A stretch of 64,000 nucleotides of DNA from contig NC_052673.1 of the NCBI RefSeq assembly GCF_016802725.1, positions 14,147,037-14,211,036 on the forward strand, given 5' to 3'. Of the stretch, positions 12,541-26,032 are shown in pieces. The translations under genes and the position numbers were made by a program. The stretch is from Solenopsis invicta. Taxonomy: Eukaryota; Arthropoda; Insecta; Hymenoptera; Formicidae. Under the pieces are notes generated by a model. That model saw only the letters and a list, made by a program, of their open reading frames with translations, did no database searches and was not told the origin of the DNA. Positions within the stretch are counted from its first letter, which is position 1, and every line of letters starts with the position of its first letter.

Positions 12541-14452
12541 TATACATCGGTTATATAAAATAAAATAAAAATTAAATATAGATTAAATAGTTGAAGTCTC
12601 TCAGTGTGCTTTAATAATAAATAAACTGTAACGTTAAAATATAATACAATAAAATATAATAAAAGAAAAGAGAGAGACATATGCAAGCAACTTTTACCGG
12701 CTTATCATGTCGACATCAAGTATTGATATCATAGTTACACAAAAAGATATCGTGTCGTAGAACGGCTTTGTCAGCTTTTCGCAGAATTCCCAAAGGAGTC
12801 ATGCACGGCTTTCAAAGCTACAGATGGCTCGCATTCGAGCGAACTCGATCTTGGAAAACTACAGGATTACTCGCGAGAGACTGTCCATATTTCAACGTGT
12901 AGACCTTCCGGAGAGACACGATTTGTCCTTGTAAAGCTCTCGTTTGAGCCGGCGTATTCTAATTCCGGCGCAAAAGTCACGTGATTTGTACAATAAACAT
13001 GTGGGATTATCATTGACCACCTGCACAGCAAAATCCTCTCTCTGACAATTTCTCAATCCAAACTGCTCAAATTTAAACAATTTCAATTTTTATCTCGCTA
13101 AAAAAAAGTTCCGAAATAAAATGTTTTATAATTAGAGAAAATTGACTTGCATAAACAAAAATTAAGAAATGTATATCAATATTTTTTGCGCTAATCGTGG
13201 AAAGTACATTGTGCCTTACAGAATAGATCATTTTTTCATGATTTTTTCCAAGTTTTTTGTTTACGGTTTGCATAAAACCTTTTTATAAGTTGCAAAAAAA
13301 TATTTTCTGTATTGTGCAAACATTTTTACGTAAAATGCCGTAAAGCTGACATCGCTATCGTTTTTTTTTTAGCCAGAAAAAATTCATAAAAAAATCGAGT
13401 TTGAAAAGTTGTTTTTGCGATTATTTAAAAAATGGAGGGTAATGAAAAAAAACGGACAACGTAATAGTTTTCAGCGCATCAAAATCCTACAGAAACATCA
13501 TTCACAGTTCAAAGAACAAGATCTCCCCCCTAATTTTGTAGACCTGTGTTCTAAGAGAATCATATCACTCAGTGTGTATGCTCATAAGAAGAATTCTTTC
13601 TCTACAAGATTTCCTTAAACTCGAAAGATTCAAGGATTTAGAAGCTTCTCTGTTAGCCCCCGATCTAACGCATCCTGAGAGTTATTCACCCAAGGCCGGC
13701 CTGGATCTTCTCCGCTTCGCGTAAGGTCAGATTAGACTCCTTATCGCGTCTCACCGCGTCCTCGGGGGGCAACCAAGCATAGGGATAAAACGAGAAGCTT
13801 TCATAGGAACGAGGTATCTGTCCAATAAAAGACATTGTCTCCCCCGTTATTTTCTCAAGAGATCACGCAGTACGCTCCTGCACATATTACATTGTTCACG
13901 CGGATATCGCGCGAAAGGGAGCGCCGCTAATGACGGTATCGCGGAAAGATGGATGGGTCGGATGCGTCAGAGCGATTGGACGATCGATTCCTCGAAATTT
14001 TTGCCGATCCCTGATACTGATGGACGAACAATTAACGTGAAATATGAATCTCGAGGCTCAGATTTTCGAGCAGCGTGCACACACAAATCTTTCTCCGCGT
14101 ATCATTTTACTTTTAATCTTTATCCATAATAAAGATTTTCTACATAAACCGATCTTAAGAATCCTTATTCATCATTGCAACCATGTTAAATTGTAACGTC
14201 AAGAGGAAGAAATCATATAAATTTTTTTTTGTACCAGACGCATAAAGTTAACAATTATTACACAATTATTTATAAATAAAATCGTTGATATAGTTCACTC
14301 AATTTAATTTTATTAAATTGCGCAATATGCATAAAAAATGTTTTATTTATAAATAATCATTCAATAACGTCTCAATATTTATTCTACGTTTCAAATGGAC
14401 ACAGACAAATGTTGCACTAATTGATCAAAATTTGCAGTATATTAATTCACAA

Positions 14453-14454
<2 letters not shown>

Positions 14455-14507
<53 letters not shown>
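14455..14507. repeat. (AG)n microsatellite, 53 bases
   Basis: Uninterrupted AG dinucleotides; the Arg/Glu-alternating frame across it is an artefact. Confidence 0.98.
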
Positions 14508-14510
<3 letters not shown>

Positions 14511-17500
14511 TTCAACAACGAATTTTACAAATGCGCTCGATCAAATACAATACAATACAAAGTGACGATAAGCGAGAAGCTAATTTATTTCGAGGCATTT
14601 GTGCACCGCGATAATAAATTACGCTCTTGCTTTCAACGTCATAATTCAGCGATGACGAATTAGGAATAAGACGCGGTAAGAGCGTGTATATGCATTTCCG
14701 ACACGGCACAACCTGTGATCGGTGTTCGTAAGTCAGTAACCGCCGCGTTGCCTCATAAATAACTCAACGCGGCATCATGACCTGCCACACTTGGCGATTT
14801 TATGATCATAGCTGCATTTTGACATACCCGTGCAATTCCTTGCTTCGCAAAGGGGCAGATTGACACGTGGTTATCAACGCTCGGAAAATTGCAGATCCCT
14901 GAATCCTGTCTATACTCACATCGCGTTGGATATTGTAAAAAAATAAAATTACATACAGATCCCTACAGTTACGACTCCTACAGAGCTGATCTCATACGAT
15001 GTATCATTTAAAATTATTTTTTTAATGTATTCCTATAATACTTATTAAATTAATTCCATCGTGCAAATGTGATGCCGCGCCGAGGTTACCACCTTTTACA
15101 CTATACCGAATCCTTTTTTTATCAGCTCCCTCCTTTCAAAGTGGATTTTTTTATAATCTGATAGAACACGAATAATGCAGCAGGGAAGCTTAATTTATAT
15201 TACTGCATTTATTTATACCAAGCTCGAATTTATCGCGCAATACATATTTATGGCCGCGTATTTCTTTGTCGTACGCAAGATTTAGCTGCTTTTAGAGTAT
15301 TATAGCGTCACTGAATACCGTAAGAGAAGGTAATGGTTGCTTTTATATCCGCTCACATAAAAGGTACCGTTCCCCGCAATGTTTCTTTGAAAGCAAATAT
15401 AATATCCATAGATAGTTGCACTTTCTAGAGAGAACGTTATTTGCTCTAATGCGTTTCTCACACGTCCCTGCGTAAAATCACTTGCAACTATGAAGTTTTG
15501 TAAAGCAATACGATTGTTGTATATCGTAACACAAATTGCTACGTACGCGTAAAAGGAAAATGCCAGGGGGATCGGCATTTGGTTCGATGCATGGCGTTCG
15601 TCGGATAATAACGGCTTTATTTCTGCATCAGAAATAAATATTTATGATTTTGTAACATACGCGAGACATCGGGTCACAAATGTATCGGGTCGTAACTTCC
15701 GGTTTCGGTTCGTTGATACAACGGAATGTTGCCGCTGCATCGCGGCATTGCGATTTACGCAAAGTTACGAGAAATTAATTGAAACGAGCAAGAGCTAAGA
15801 TTAATTATTAGTGTAATTGGAACTGTGGCTGGCGCAGCATGAAAGTATCGTGAGTATCTACTTGCATGTCGTACTCTAGTATTTATTTTACTTAAATTAA
15901 GTTTCGCGCAAGTATCCCAATGTAAATCATTATCACGAATAACCGTGATAAATTCATTCGTTTCAATATTCAATGATAATTGTTCCAAACGCACATAGGT
16001 ACATAAACATACGTAATAAATCAGCTGTAAATTAAAATAACAAGAGGTAAAACACCTACGACACCCAACGTGATGGTACAAACGGACGACCATTAATCGG
16101 ATCGACATAATATTTTGCAGCATTCCGCGTCGAGGTACAGAAATGCGATCGAGAATAAACGCGCAGCGAGAAGTACAGCAATGGAATTGCGGGCATGCAT
16201 TGTCTAAATACCACGGTGACTGCGGAATCAACGGAATGACCGCTGCACATACGTCGATGCCGGCCGCAACCCGATGTACTACATATCAGACATTGGCCGT
16301 TTGACAAACTAGATTGTCGGATTCATCAAGATAATCAAGAGCGACACGTTCGAAAATGTTGCACGTTCACTGTGAACTCTGCTCTCGTATTTCTTGATCC
16401 AAACGACGAGATTCTTCAAGAGGGTAAACACTAAATAATTTAGGATAAAATAAGCAAATGGAAATGAATAAATTATACATGACTTTGATGTTTCAAAAAG
16501 AATTACAAATTCCGGAAAATCATCGAAACATAGGGAAAGTAATAAGAAATAAAAACACGATAAAAAGTATTAAGGAAACAATTTTGTAATGGATATTATA
16601 TAACAAAGCATCTCAAAAACGCATCAAAGTGCAAAGATAAATCATTCCTTCATCGATTTGATTGTTTTTTTTTTATCATATGTCTTCGGAAATAATTTTG
16701 AATCTTCGCAAGATCGCGGATGATTCAATATGTGTGAATATATATTATTCTGATTTCGTGCACAGAGGCATAAATGACGAATCGTTGTACAATATTACGG
16801 ATCTTAATTCACTACGGTAGGTTCTTTACGGTTGAGAGTATCGCGACGTCTGGCATGAAACGACGTAGCGACCCGAAAAGCCTTCGTCAGGTCACAACTG
16901 CGACAGCACGTTTTATTTGCTCCGCAAGCCCCAGTCCTTACTCAACCTTCCACCGTTTCCGGAGGGTTTGTTTCCAGTTGGCCGATATTAAATTCAGGAG
17001 CGTCCACGTGCGTCACCATTTTCGGTGGCAATGCATACGTAACTGCGAACCCACCACATTGTGTCCGCCTCCCTTCACAGGGTTGGTTTCGAACAGGCAT
17101 TCGTTGGGCGAGGGGTGTGCTGTCCTGGGAATGCGCGCGACGAAACCTTCTGAGGCCTAACACGAGCGGGACACGCATGACATTTTTTTTTTTACTCCAA
17201 CTAGAAAACATTTTGCCGCGGCAATTTTCCGAAACGTCAAATACTAATGGAACCATATATCTTTCCAGTTGAAATGACATCTAACTTTTATAAAAATTTA
17301 ACAGATTGTCGGGATGACGTTTCCTCCGTAAACGAATTTATCTACACAATTTAATCGAACGTATATATCTAAAAAAATCACGTACGCAGTGACTTTCGAT
17401 AATTTTTTAAAATTCTAATAGGAAGTAACATTCTGTAGCGATTCATCAAAACGTATAAAATATAAATTAAATTCTGACTATTTCATAACAAGCCACAATT

Positions 17501-17564
17501 TGTTATACAATTGAATTGTTATTTGCCGGATTAATTCAACCATAGTTTCGCTTAACCCATCGCT

Positions 17565-17610
17565 ATCTCTCTTCCTCTCTTTTTCTCTTTCTCTTTCTCT
17601 CTCTCTTTTC
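17565..17610. repeat. TC-rich imperfect microsatellite
   Basis: CTCT and CTTT units over about 45 bases, interrupted by T runs. Confidence 0.9.
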
Positions 17611-20600
17611 GCAAGGGACAAATTTCCCTCGAGTATAAGAAATATTCTTTTCATCCGATTTTATTCCACTCGGGATAATTAACGCACTTCCTCGCACAAA
17701 CGCCGACATTAATTCTGCTCATTTACATGATCTCCCCGAGAGTCCTAGTTACATATTTATTCAATTCCATCGCCCGATTCCGATTCGAACAGTTACGATT
17801 TGAGAGCGTGCTCGTTCCAGCTCGAGATTATTATTATTATTATATCATCCCCGAGCAGATTTTACTTCTTCAAGAAACTGAAGAATCAACCTGCTCTCTA
17901 AAGACCCATTCGTCTACTATCTAATTATTAAAACCACCGTAGCATATTTAATGATGCTCAAAGAAGCTTTCCTCTTCTTCATAATACTTTCACAAAGTTG
18001 CAAAATCACAAGTAGCCGTTCCCATTACAGGTACACAATTTTTCTATCCATTCCAATATGCTGCTCCATCTCTTTGGACTTTTCCGACATCGCCCATGCT
18101 TCTCATCAATTAATCATTTGTGCGATTGCATCGCACAAAGTGGACAAACAGATCACTATGTCAAATATTCCCTCACCGTGACGGGCTATAATTAGTCACG
18201 GTAATGATGTTTTACATGCTGCTTCTACGATCTGATCGCCTGCAACCACGACCCGGAAGAAATCAATACGCCGACCTGAAGACGCCGATGATTGGTCGCA
18301 TCCGTCGGAGACGAAGAGATGTCTGCTAAGACAGGACTAATTGTAAGATGAAATAAAATATAAAAATAAAATGAGTAATATAGATATAGAAAAATTGGAA
18401 TAATCTTCAATGATAGGTATATTAAAATCTATCTCTCTAACAGATGGATATAAATAAAATAATAATAATAATAATAAATAAGAAAACTGGTGAAACAAAG
18501 TCGGTGTTACTAAACACAAATCTACGTCTTTGGTTTTAATTAAAAATAACAAATAAACTCTATGTAAGTAAATAGTGTAGCAAAAAATTATGTAATTAAG
18601 AAAACGATGTAATTAGAGAAACTTCCTTAAATAATTTTTTCCACCTTGACCTCAATATTCATTTGACTTATTTTTTGCCTCGGTGGTGCTAAGATCTTTA
18701 GATATTTATTAGCGAAAACGAAGTTTAAAAAAGTTAAGTTCTAGCCACTTCTAAAAAATTTTGCAGACGTACGGATAAATGGATGGCCAACACTATTAAA
18801 TTATAAAATAGTTACGTTGCACTATCTAATGTCATTATGTCAATTTTTTTAAATAAAATACAAGAAATTTCTCTTTGTTTTTAATATACTTTTATATTTT
18901 TCATTAAAGCAATGATGACATCAGAATGTCTCTTGCTAATTTCTGAATCATCCCAAAAACAAAAGCAGAAAATATAAATCAAAAAAGTAATGATTTATTA
19001 TTCATAGTATTTGTGTAAAATTCACGAGATTATATGAACTATCCAACAGGATAATATTAAATCGCAAGGCAAAAATCATTGCGTATAGCTGTGTATTTAG
19101 TATTCATAAAGAGAATGAACAATCTACAAATTGTCAATTGAAATATTAATTGTTCAATCATTTTATCATCTCAACTGTGGTACGTTCTTCATGTATAACA
19201 ATGCAAATTCGTATGAACAGTACAAGGATTCCGCCGGAATATTTGAAGAAGAGAGGCTACTCTACCCCCGTTAGATTCCCGAAATACCATCGTTTGTACG
19301 AACGCTAGCGGCACGATGACGTAAAGCGGCGCATCTAGTATGCATTTCACGAAAGCACATAGTAGCGCACGCGTCTGTACGAATCTAGGTGAGAATATTC
19401 AATTCCGGACGGACATTTTTATAATATTTTGCGTAAAATGTTCTATTAAAAATTCTTTTCTTTCTCTTGTCTATTCTGTCGTCTACTTTTCTCTCAATAA
19501 AAAAAAATGCACAATAAAAATAAATTCAAAGTTTAAATCACTGAAAACTTTTTCATGGTATTTGATGTAAAAATACAATTTCATCGAATAAATTTAATGA
19601 CTTCATACACCATTTCTGTTTCGCGTAACTACGTTAAGTATTATAGTAAATATATAAAATACCAACAATATTTTATTATTTTGATAAATCGAGATTAGAT
19701 TAAAATTAATCTTGAGAAAAATTAAAACATACTCTATCATTGCAATATTTTGCTTCTCAACTTCAAATATTCTTGTAATTAAGTTTTTAATTTGTTTTTA
19801 TCAAAATGAGAGCTTCCAAATTAATTAAAAACGGTAATTTGTTATTTACTTGCACTCTAGAATTTACATCACTGATATTCCAAGTTTTAACTTAAAATAA
19901 GAACTGAGAGTTAAGTCTCTATTAAAATCAAAGCTTGCAAAGTTGCAATATAGAAACTTTTGACATTATCGACATTATATCAATGTTGCCATGTTTTACA
20001 TCTTTATCGAAACACTTTTATTAAATATATCGTGTTTTATGATATAAATATCATGTGAAACATGAAGCTTCTTTCACAAATTTAAAAAAGGAATTATTTT
20101 CAAATTTATCGAAAACATAAACTGATTACGTATGTTTCTCAAATTTTAATATTAGAGCTTTGATCTAAAGATTTAAGACTCTAAGAAATATTCTTTTATT
20201 CTAAGCTAAAACTTAAAAAATATTTCCGAGAAAAATTTCAAATATCCAAACAAATAACAAATAATATATTAACACAGTACGCTTTATTGATCATCAAAAT
20301 ATCAAAAATAATTTTATGTGCAATCATTAACTAATGTTATAAAATAATAATAATAATGAATCTTCATGACTGATTGCCACTCTTCAAAAACACATATTCA
20401 GTTTACATGAATCACAGCTCGTGTCCGATTTCAAAATTCCTTCTCGAATTTCACGTAATGTTTGGTCAGCGGTTTCAACGTTCTTTGATCAGCAGGAAAC
20501 CTTCATTTTCCGGAGAAAACGTCTCCGTGTCGAACGTCGCGCGAGCGTTGCACCCTCGGGAAGAATTCAACACGATTTGCGCGAAACCCGGAGCCCGGGG

Positions 20601-21929
20601 TCAAAGAATCGCCAGCTTCGTGAGCAACGAATCGATCGGAAACGCGACCTCGAAGCACTGCGACGTCATCGTTTATATCATAGGAAGCGTCTATCATCAG
20701 GCAACCCTGTCGTCATAACATCGGAAACATCACTTAATGATGGAATTAACTATATATAACGATGTCAGTCAAGATTAGGTCAGGGTGAATGCAAACATTG
20801 CAGCATGTGTAAACGGTTAAATATTTGCGACTGCCCTCGAATGTCGATTTGAACTCTCGAGCAGCAATTGGAAAATCATGCGATTTTCAATCTAATTATT
20901 TAACTGAGCATGGAAGAATCTTTTGATTTATCTATAAATCAATGAATTTAACAAATGTAACTTTTTATCAACCAAAATTTTATACAATTTTTGGTATGTA
21001 TAGAATTTAATGATAATTATCAACATTGAATATTATGTATTATTTTTAAGATAATAAGAAGCTGTTGTTACACGCGTGTCTAAAATTAGAACTATCGACA
21101 ATTACTTTCATTATTTATATTATATATACATATACAGCAAACATAAAAAAAATTCAAAAAATAAACAATTATAAATTTAAATAAAAAAATAACAAATAAT
21201 CATTTTGTCTGATTTTATAATTTTAATGTTAAAGCATCACGTGCAAATTTTGGAAAGTGTACTGATAAAATCATTACCTAATCGGAAATTAATTATGTAA
21301 TGTGCAGTAAGATACCAAAGGTCTCTCTCTCTCTCCAAATTCAGTCTGAGTTACCATTTATATAAAACGTAAATTCACTAATAATGTTGCGCAGGTGATA
21401 CGATCGCGCATAATCGAATTTGTTCCTCTACGTAATATACAAAATGCCATACAGCACGAATTCCCAAAGGAACAAAAGCTGCACAAGGCAGGCTGGCGTT
21501 ACCATCTCTGGCTCTTAGCATACACAAGATAAATATACAGAGTAATAAGATTACCCTCCTGACACTTTAGTTTGTAAAAGTACAGTTAGCTTGCATGTAC
21601 CGCAGTGTTTCTTTCTTTTTGTTAATTCCGTTATTTCTAATAATTTTATCAAAGTTCTTTTTTAAATCTCCTAAATAAAATATAACAATGAAAATATATT
21701 ATACGAAATTTAATTCGTGCCAATCTTCATTTGATATATTGATTAACATTTTCTCAGAAACATAATTGTTATTACCGCTTTTTAACATAATTCATAAATG
21801 TAAAAACGTAAAACACGTGAAATAGAAATAAAAATAAAATTAATAGAATTGCAAGTAAATAATACAGTTGCTTAAAACAGCAGTAGAATTGGACAGAAAA
21901 ATATAGAATTTGTGACAGCTTGAAAGCTG

Positions 21930-22722
21930 CGGTATCTATATCTTTGTACCTCTTAGAAAATTTTAATGTCTTTTCGTTGTAGAAGATTATCTTTAGGTTC
22001 GCATCGTCCTCTTGAGATTTGGCTAGCTCTTCGAAATTTATTACTGTATAGATTGCCTCAGTTCGAAAGAGAATCATATCTGCCACAATACAAACCTCTT
22101 CCAAATACATGTCAAATGTCAATTATGAGTTAACCGACATACTATAAATGGCAAACCTATTAAAGAGAGCAAATGGATTCTGGTTGAAGGCGTACAAAAT
22201 TGGTTTGTGATTCGTATAAATCGTGAAATGCTGCCCTTTTCCATGCGCTTTTAGTATTTGACTACCAAATAGATCGTCAATAGTCCTCAAACATACGTCT
22301 ATATTTAACTAGACTAAGCTTTTTTCTCAGGAATGCGGGCTGTCGTCATCTCTTTTGTGACCGTTGTGACTATTCTTACCGCGATTTCCGAGTCATCAAC
22401 CGTATGAGTGAGCTCTACTTCTAAATCTGGCTGTGCAAAATGGCTGGTAGGTTTTTTTACAATTATTAAATACTTTGTCCAATTCTGACTTCCATGTTAC
22501 TGACATCTTTCCTTTTGTTTTTAAATCTCTCAATGCATCGTTTAGCTTCGATTGATCTATCGCCGTTCCCAGGATAAAACTTTACTTTCGTAAAAGTTGA
22601 ATGTTTCCAAGAATTGCTGTTTGATGGTACTTAGTCTTAGAAAGTCACGTAATGGTTCTATTTCTTCTGCCCCCAACCAAAACGAAATTCTATTTGATTC
22701 GCTCCAAGGATATATTTGGCTA
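21930..22722 (-). mobile_element. Decayed Ty3/gypsy-type retrotransposon pol fragment
   Basis: On the minus strand three pol regions occur in the expected order but in different frames. First comes the end of reverse transcriptase and the connection segment (22.72-22.45 kb), with frame changes and stops. Next is an RNase H motif, HFTIYTNHKPILYAF, encoded at 22230-22186. Then comes a tether/pre-integrase stretch with AIYTVINFEELAKSQEDD (about 22060-22008). Stops and frameshifts separate them, so it is a dead copy. The 116-codon frame at 21772-22122 covers only the last part and continues into unrelated sequence. I saw no LTRs, gag or integrase core, so most of the element is gone. Class assignment rests on the HKP-type RNase H motif and collinearity. 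Confidence 0.8.
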
Positions 22723-24860
22723 GATACTATATGTGTTTAGATATATAAATAGCACTGTAACGTGTTCGATACTTTGTGCATATGATGGTAATTACAACTG
22801 TTGAATACTTTGTACACGGTAGCATTTCGTCTCTGCTAATATTTAATATTTACTTTCATAAATTCAATTGTGCCTATACTTGTAAAGTACCATTTGTAGA
22901 TCTTGCCATCTGTAACTACGTATCGTTTTCAAAAATAATAGAAAAAAAAAAGTTTGATCCCATTCTTGATTGTCACATCAATTATGATGAATCGTCACAG
23001 AAACACGTAATCCAAAGTCAGGCTGTAACGTATGTAGAGATTATCGAGTAATTAGCAACAGTCCACATATAAACCCAGTGTCGATTTCACGTCAGCATAA
23101 ATATACGGTTGAGCTTACATAAATCAAAACTTTTTTCTTAAGTCTATCACGAATAAACGACTAAATAATAATCCAAGTGTCGTCATTCGGATAAGAGTTT
23201 TCAAATCATAAACAAATTTAAAATAAAAGGCTCTTATATGAATTATGATCCATATTATAAACCTTATATATCCTGCATGCCACAAACTCCTCTTTTAACG
23301 TAATAAACTAATTTCTCCATTCCGTATATATTATACAACCAGCATTGTCGCCATATATGTCGCATGAATCGCAAAAAGTATTTATAATCTTTTTGATGCG
23401 CATATCTCGCGTGCACGTGCATGTCGCGGTTGGAGTAATCGCATAAGCCTGTATGTAGAAACATGCACATATATCACACCAGAAGGTAACACCAACCAGA
23501 ATGTATCGGAAAAGTAGCGCCCTTTCCCGCAACCGCAAACCCTTTTACGAATACACGAAATTGAATTTCTTTGAAAAATTTATTTGAGTTTCACATTAAT
23601 TCTCTTGCATGGATTCCATCTTCTTTCTTTTTTTTAATTATAATGCTTTCCACGATTCGAAAAAAATTCTTATTTTATTATATCACAATAAAATTATTGG
23701 AGATAAGAAAAAATAAAAGTACAATATATTTTTAATCCATAAAATTGGACGTTTATAAACTGTGATTATTAAACCTTCATGTATTTCAGTGATATAAACA
23801 GAGTTTGCACGGACCGTTACTCCACATTTCCGTATTCAAAGGAAATCAAGAAGAAAATGACTTGAAACGACTCATTGCAGATATTACTTTCTCTTTTGTA
23901 TTCCTACTATCTCATATAACGTTGTACTCTATTTTCCATTTTTAATTTAACAGCAATATCTGTTGCGATTATTTTTATATTTTACTCCGTTTCGCTTCTT
24001 ATCTAACTTTACTGTCCTTCCTATCCAACTTTGCTGCGTTCTTATCTGCATTTGCACGAAAAGTCCGGAATTTCTGTGACACCCCGCCTGTATGCGATTT
24101 CACAACAGTACGTGAACATCAGCTCGGTAAACGGGGGTTGGTCGCGGGTATTCGGGCTCGATAACGACTGCAGATCGTACGCGGCAACCCTTGCTCGCAC
24201 AACCAACCTCTCACCGAGCTAAAATTAGACGAGCACGGGAGCGTCCGGGGGATGGAGGGAGAGGCTAGGGTTTATTCAAATTACTCCGGTACTCGGCGCG
24301 CAATACTCGCGAAACAGACTGCCGGATTTTCGAGGCGGAGTACCCATTGAATTCCCGGCGCGAGAAACGGAAGTGTTGACGATGCATTCGCGACGATGCA
24401 GTTGCTTTGTCGCTGCGCGCGGGATTAATGACGGGACGCTCAAGATAAACTATGTTTTTGTACGAGTTTGTCGTCGTTCACGGCGAGAAAACATTGCATT
24501 CATGAATGATTAATTATCATTTCGCTGATTAATCCATCTTCGTCGCTACCGTCTTTATGCAAAACGTTGAAAATCTCTACGTAACGATGGCAAAGTGGCC
24601 TTTATATCCTAAATTTTCTTAATATCCTCATATATCATTCTTCTTTTAACGGCATTGATCATTTTATAGAAAATATCGATACACCATAATTATATAGCTT
24701 AGGTATCAGTATTCGTTCTATTTTATCTCTTAATGTTACTAAAATTTTGATTTAAAAAACAATGTGGCAGATAAAGCACATTCAACTGCCGAATCGATGC
24801 AAACTACTTTAAAAAAATATCTCTTTTATTGAAAAGTCATATTTTTTTCTTTTTGGCACA

Positions 24861-24890
<30 letters not shown>
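24861..24890. repeat. (TC)n microsatellite
   Basis: About 25 bases of perfect TC repeat followed by TTCTC, 0.25 kb from the tail exon on its intronic 3' side; on the transcribed strand it is a GA repeat. Confidence 0.97.
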
Positions 24891-24892
<2 letters not shown>

Positions 24893-25114
24893 GTTTACTT
24901 TAAAATGAATCCAACGGAAGAGAAGAATATTGCCTAAGTTCTTTTATTGTCAGAGCACAAGAAGTAGAAGATAAAATCCTCTGTCTAAGAAAGTTAATTT
25001 ATCGATGGGATTTTGAGGATTTTAGAAGGATTTAGCAGATACCAGAGGAACATTAGAGTTCCCGCATAAAAGCGCGACATGCAGGTGTTACTGGACAGAG
25101 GCGTAGGTACTTAC

Positions 25115-25303
25115 CGTGGTCTTCTCCAAGCAACGAAGTAGGTGATGATGCTGCAGCTCGAAGATATCCTCCTCCTTGTAGTATTCCTCCAGCTGCAGTC
25201 CGCTCTCCTGGGCGGCTATACGAGCCTCCGCTGCCTTCTTTTTGCTCACGAAGGCGGCACCGCTCGACGCCTTCGCGATTCTGATACGTGCCAATCTGGC
25301 TTT
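25115..25303 (-). CDS. Shal: Shal/Kv4 potassium channel, cytoplasmic tail exon with dileucine targeting motif
   Basis: This internal exon of 63 codons is phase 0 at both ends. It opens KARLARIRIAKASSGAAF, which continues directly from the KAQR end of the S6 exon as in other Shal proteins. The middle is lysine- and alanine-rich (KKKAAEAR), then acidic (EEYYKEEDIFEL). The end is QHHHLLRCLEKTT, matching the conserved Shal-family dileucine motif known to direct dendritic localisation of Kv4 channels; the two leucine codons are at 25136-25141. The acceptor is TTACAG before 25303 and the donor is GTAAGT starting at 25114. There is no transmembrane segment; it lies in the intracellular C-terminal tail, the part that in mammalian Kv4 also contacts auxiliary subunits. 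No frameshift or stop interrupts it. The assignment rests on near-complete agreement with the remembered Shal tail and on intron phase. Confidence 0.95.
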
Positions 25304-25772
25304 CTGTAACACGAGAAAGAGGAAAATGCTGTTAGTCCTTCTATTTCTTTTTTAACAAGATATAAACACAAAATTGTTTGTACAATTATTTCTGTGCATT
25401 TTACACTTTATTTATTTCTTTTCCTTTCTGTCTCTATGTTCCCACATAAACTGTCTGGTGAGCATTATTACAATAGCCATGCTATCGTCTCGCCATTTGC
25501 GTATTTTAAAATTAAAATTAGTTGGAGAATCGGTTGACTTTCTGTTGTGATTGAAAGATACAATAAATAGAAAGTAAGAATTGAAGAAATCACGCCAAAT
25601 TTTTGTTCGCTAAATAATTTATCGAGAGAAATTTATCAGGCAAGTATGTGTTATTACTAACAACTAATTTTCAAATATTTATATCTAAATCTCTTTATTA
25701 TCACTAGTAAATTTTGCTTCTGCCATTTCTTCCAAAATTTCCAAATTAATTTTGATGAATACGTAACTATTT

Positions 25773-26032
25773 CACTGTAAATGCGGCAGGAACGATTTTA
25801 CTAAAGTACCTAAAAGTTTAGCTAGATGCAGGTCTGAAAATAATTTTGTCGGACCATCAAAATAATTATGTAGGGTGCTCAAGCATGATGAGCGGAAAGT
25901 TTGGACATTCTACCAACCAACTTGAGCGTCCTACATAATTATTTTGATAGTCTAATAAAATTATTTTCACACAAACCTGTGTCTAATTAAAAGTTTAAGT
26001 ACCTTAACAAAAAACCATTCTCTCCGTTTATG
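25773..26032. mobile_element. Long-terminal-inverted-repeat MITE family, copy 2
   Basis: The arms of about 100 bp are related to copy 1. The left contains AAGTTTAGCTAGATGCAGG and CTGAAAATAATTTTGTCGGA; the right, reverse-complemented, contains GTGAAAATAATTTTATTAGA. The best-preserved part is CATCAAAATAATTATGTAGG, inverted as CCTACATAATTATTTTGATA, and then GCTCAAG on both sides. The outer tips are eroded. The centre differs from copies 1 and 4, which suggests subfamilies sharing arms. Confidence 0.75.

Larger units (their letters stand above)
8985..25114 (-). other. Shal: Shal intron between the tail exon and the terminal exon (16.1 kb)
   Basis: The intron is bounded by donor GTAAGT starting at 25114 and acceptor TTCCAG ending at 8985. 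It holds TA, GA and TC microsatellites, three miniature inverted-repeat elements between 9.7 and 12.6 kb, and a decayed gypsy-type pol fragment at 21.9-22.7 kb. GC-richer patches lie at about 16.77-17.17 kb, 20.50-20.70 kb and 24.06-24.44 kb. The patches carry overlapping short frames on both strands with no recognisable protein. Confidence 0.85.

Noticed and set aside
14432..14614. 60-codon frame with an Arg/Glu repeat
   Set aside because: It is the translation of the AG microsatellite.
16774..17280. 128-codon plus and 112-codon minus frames on the same DNA
   Set aside because: Both open on opposite strands of a GC-richer patch; no motif in either, so most likely composition.
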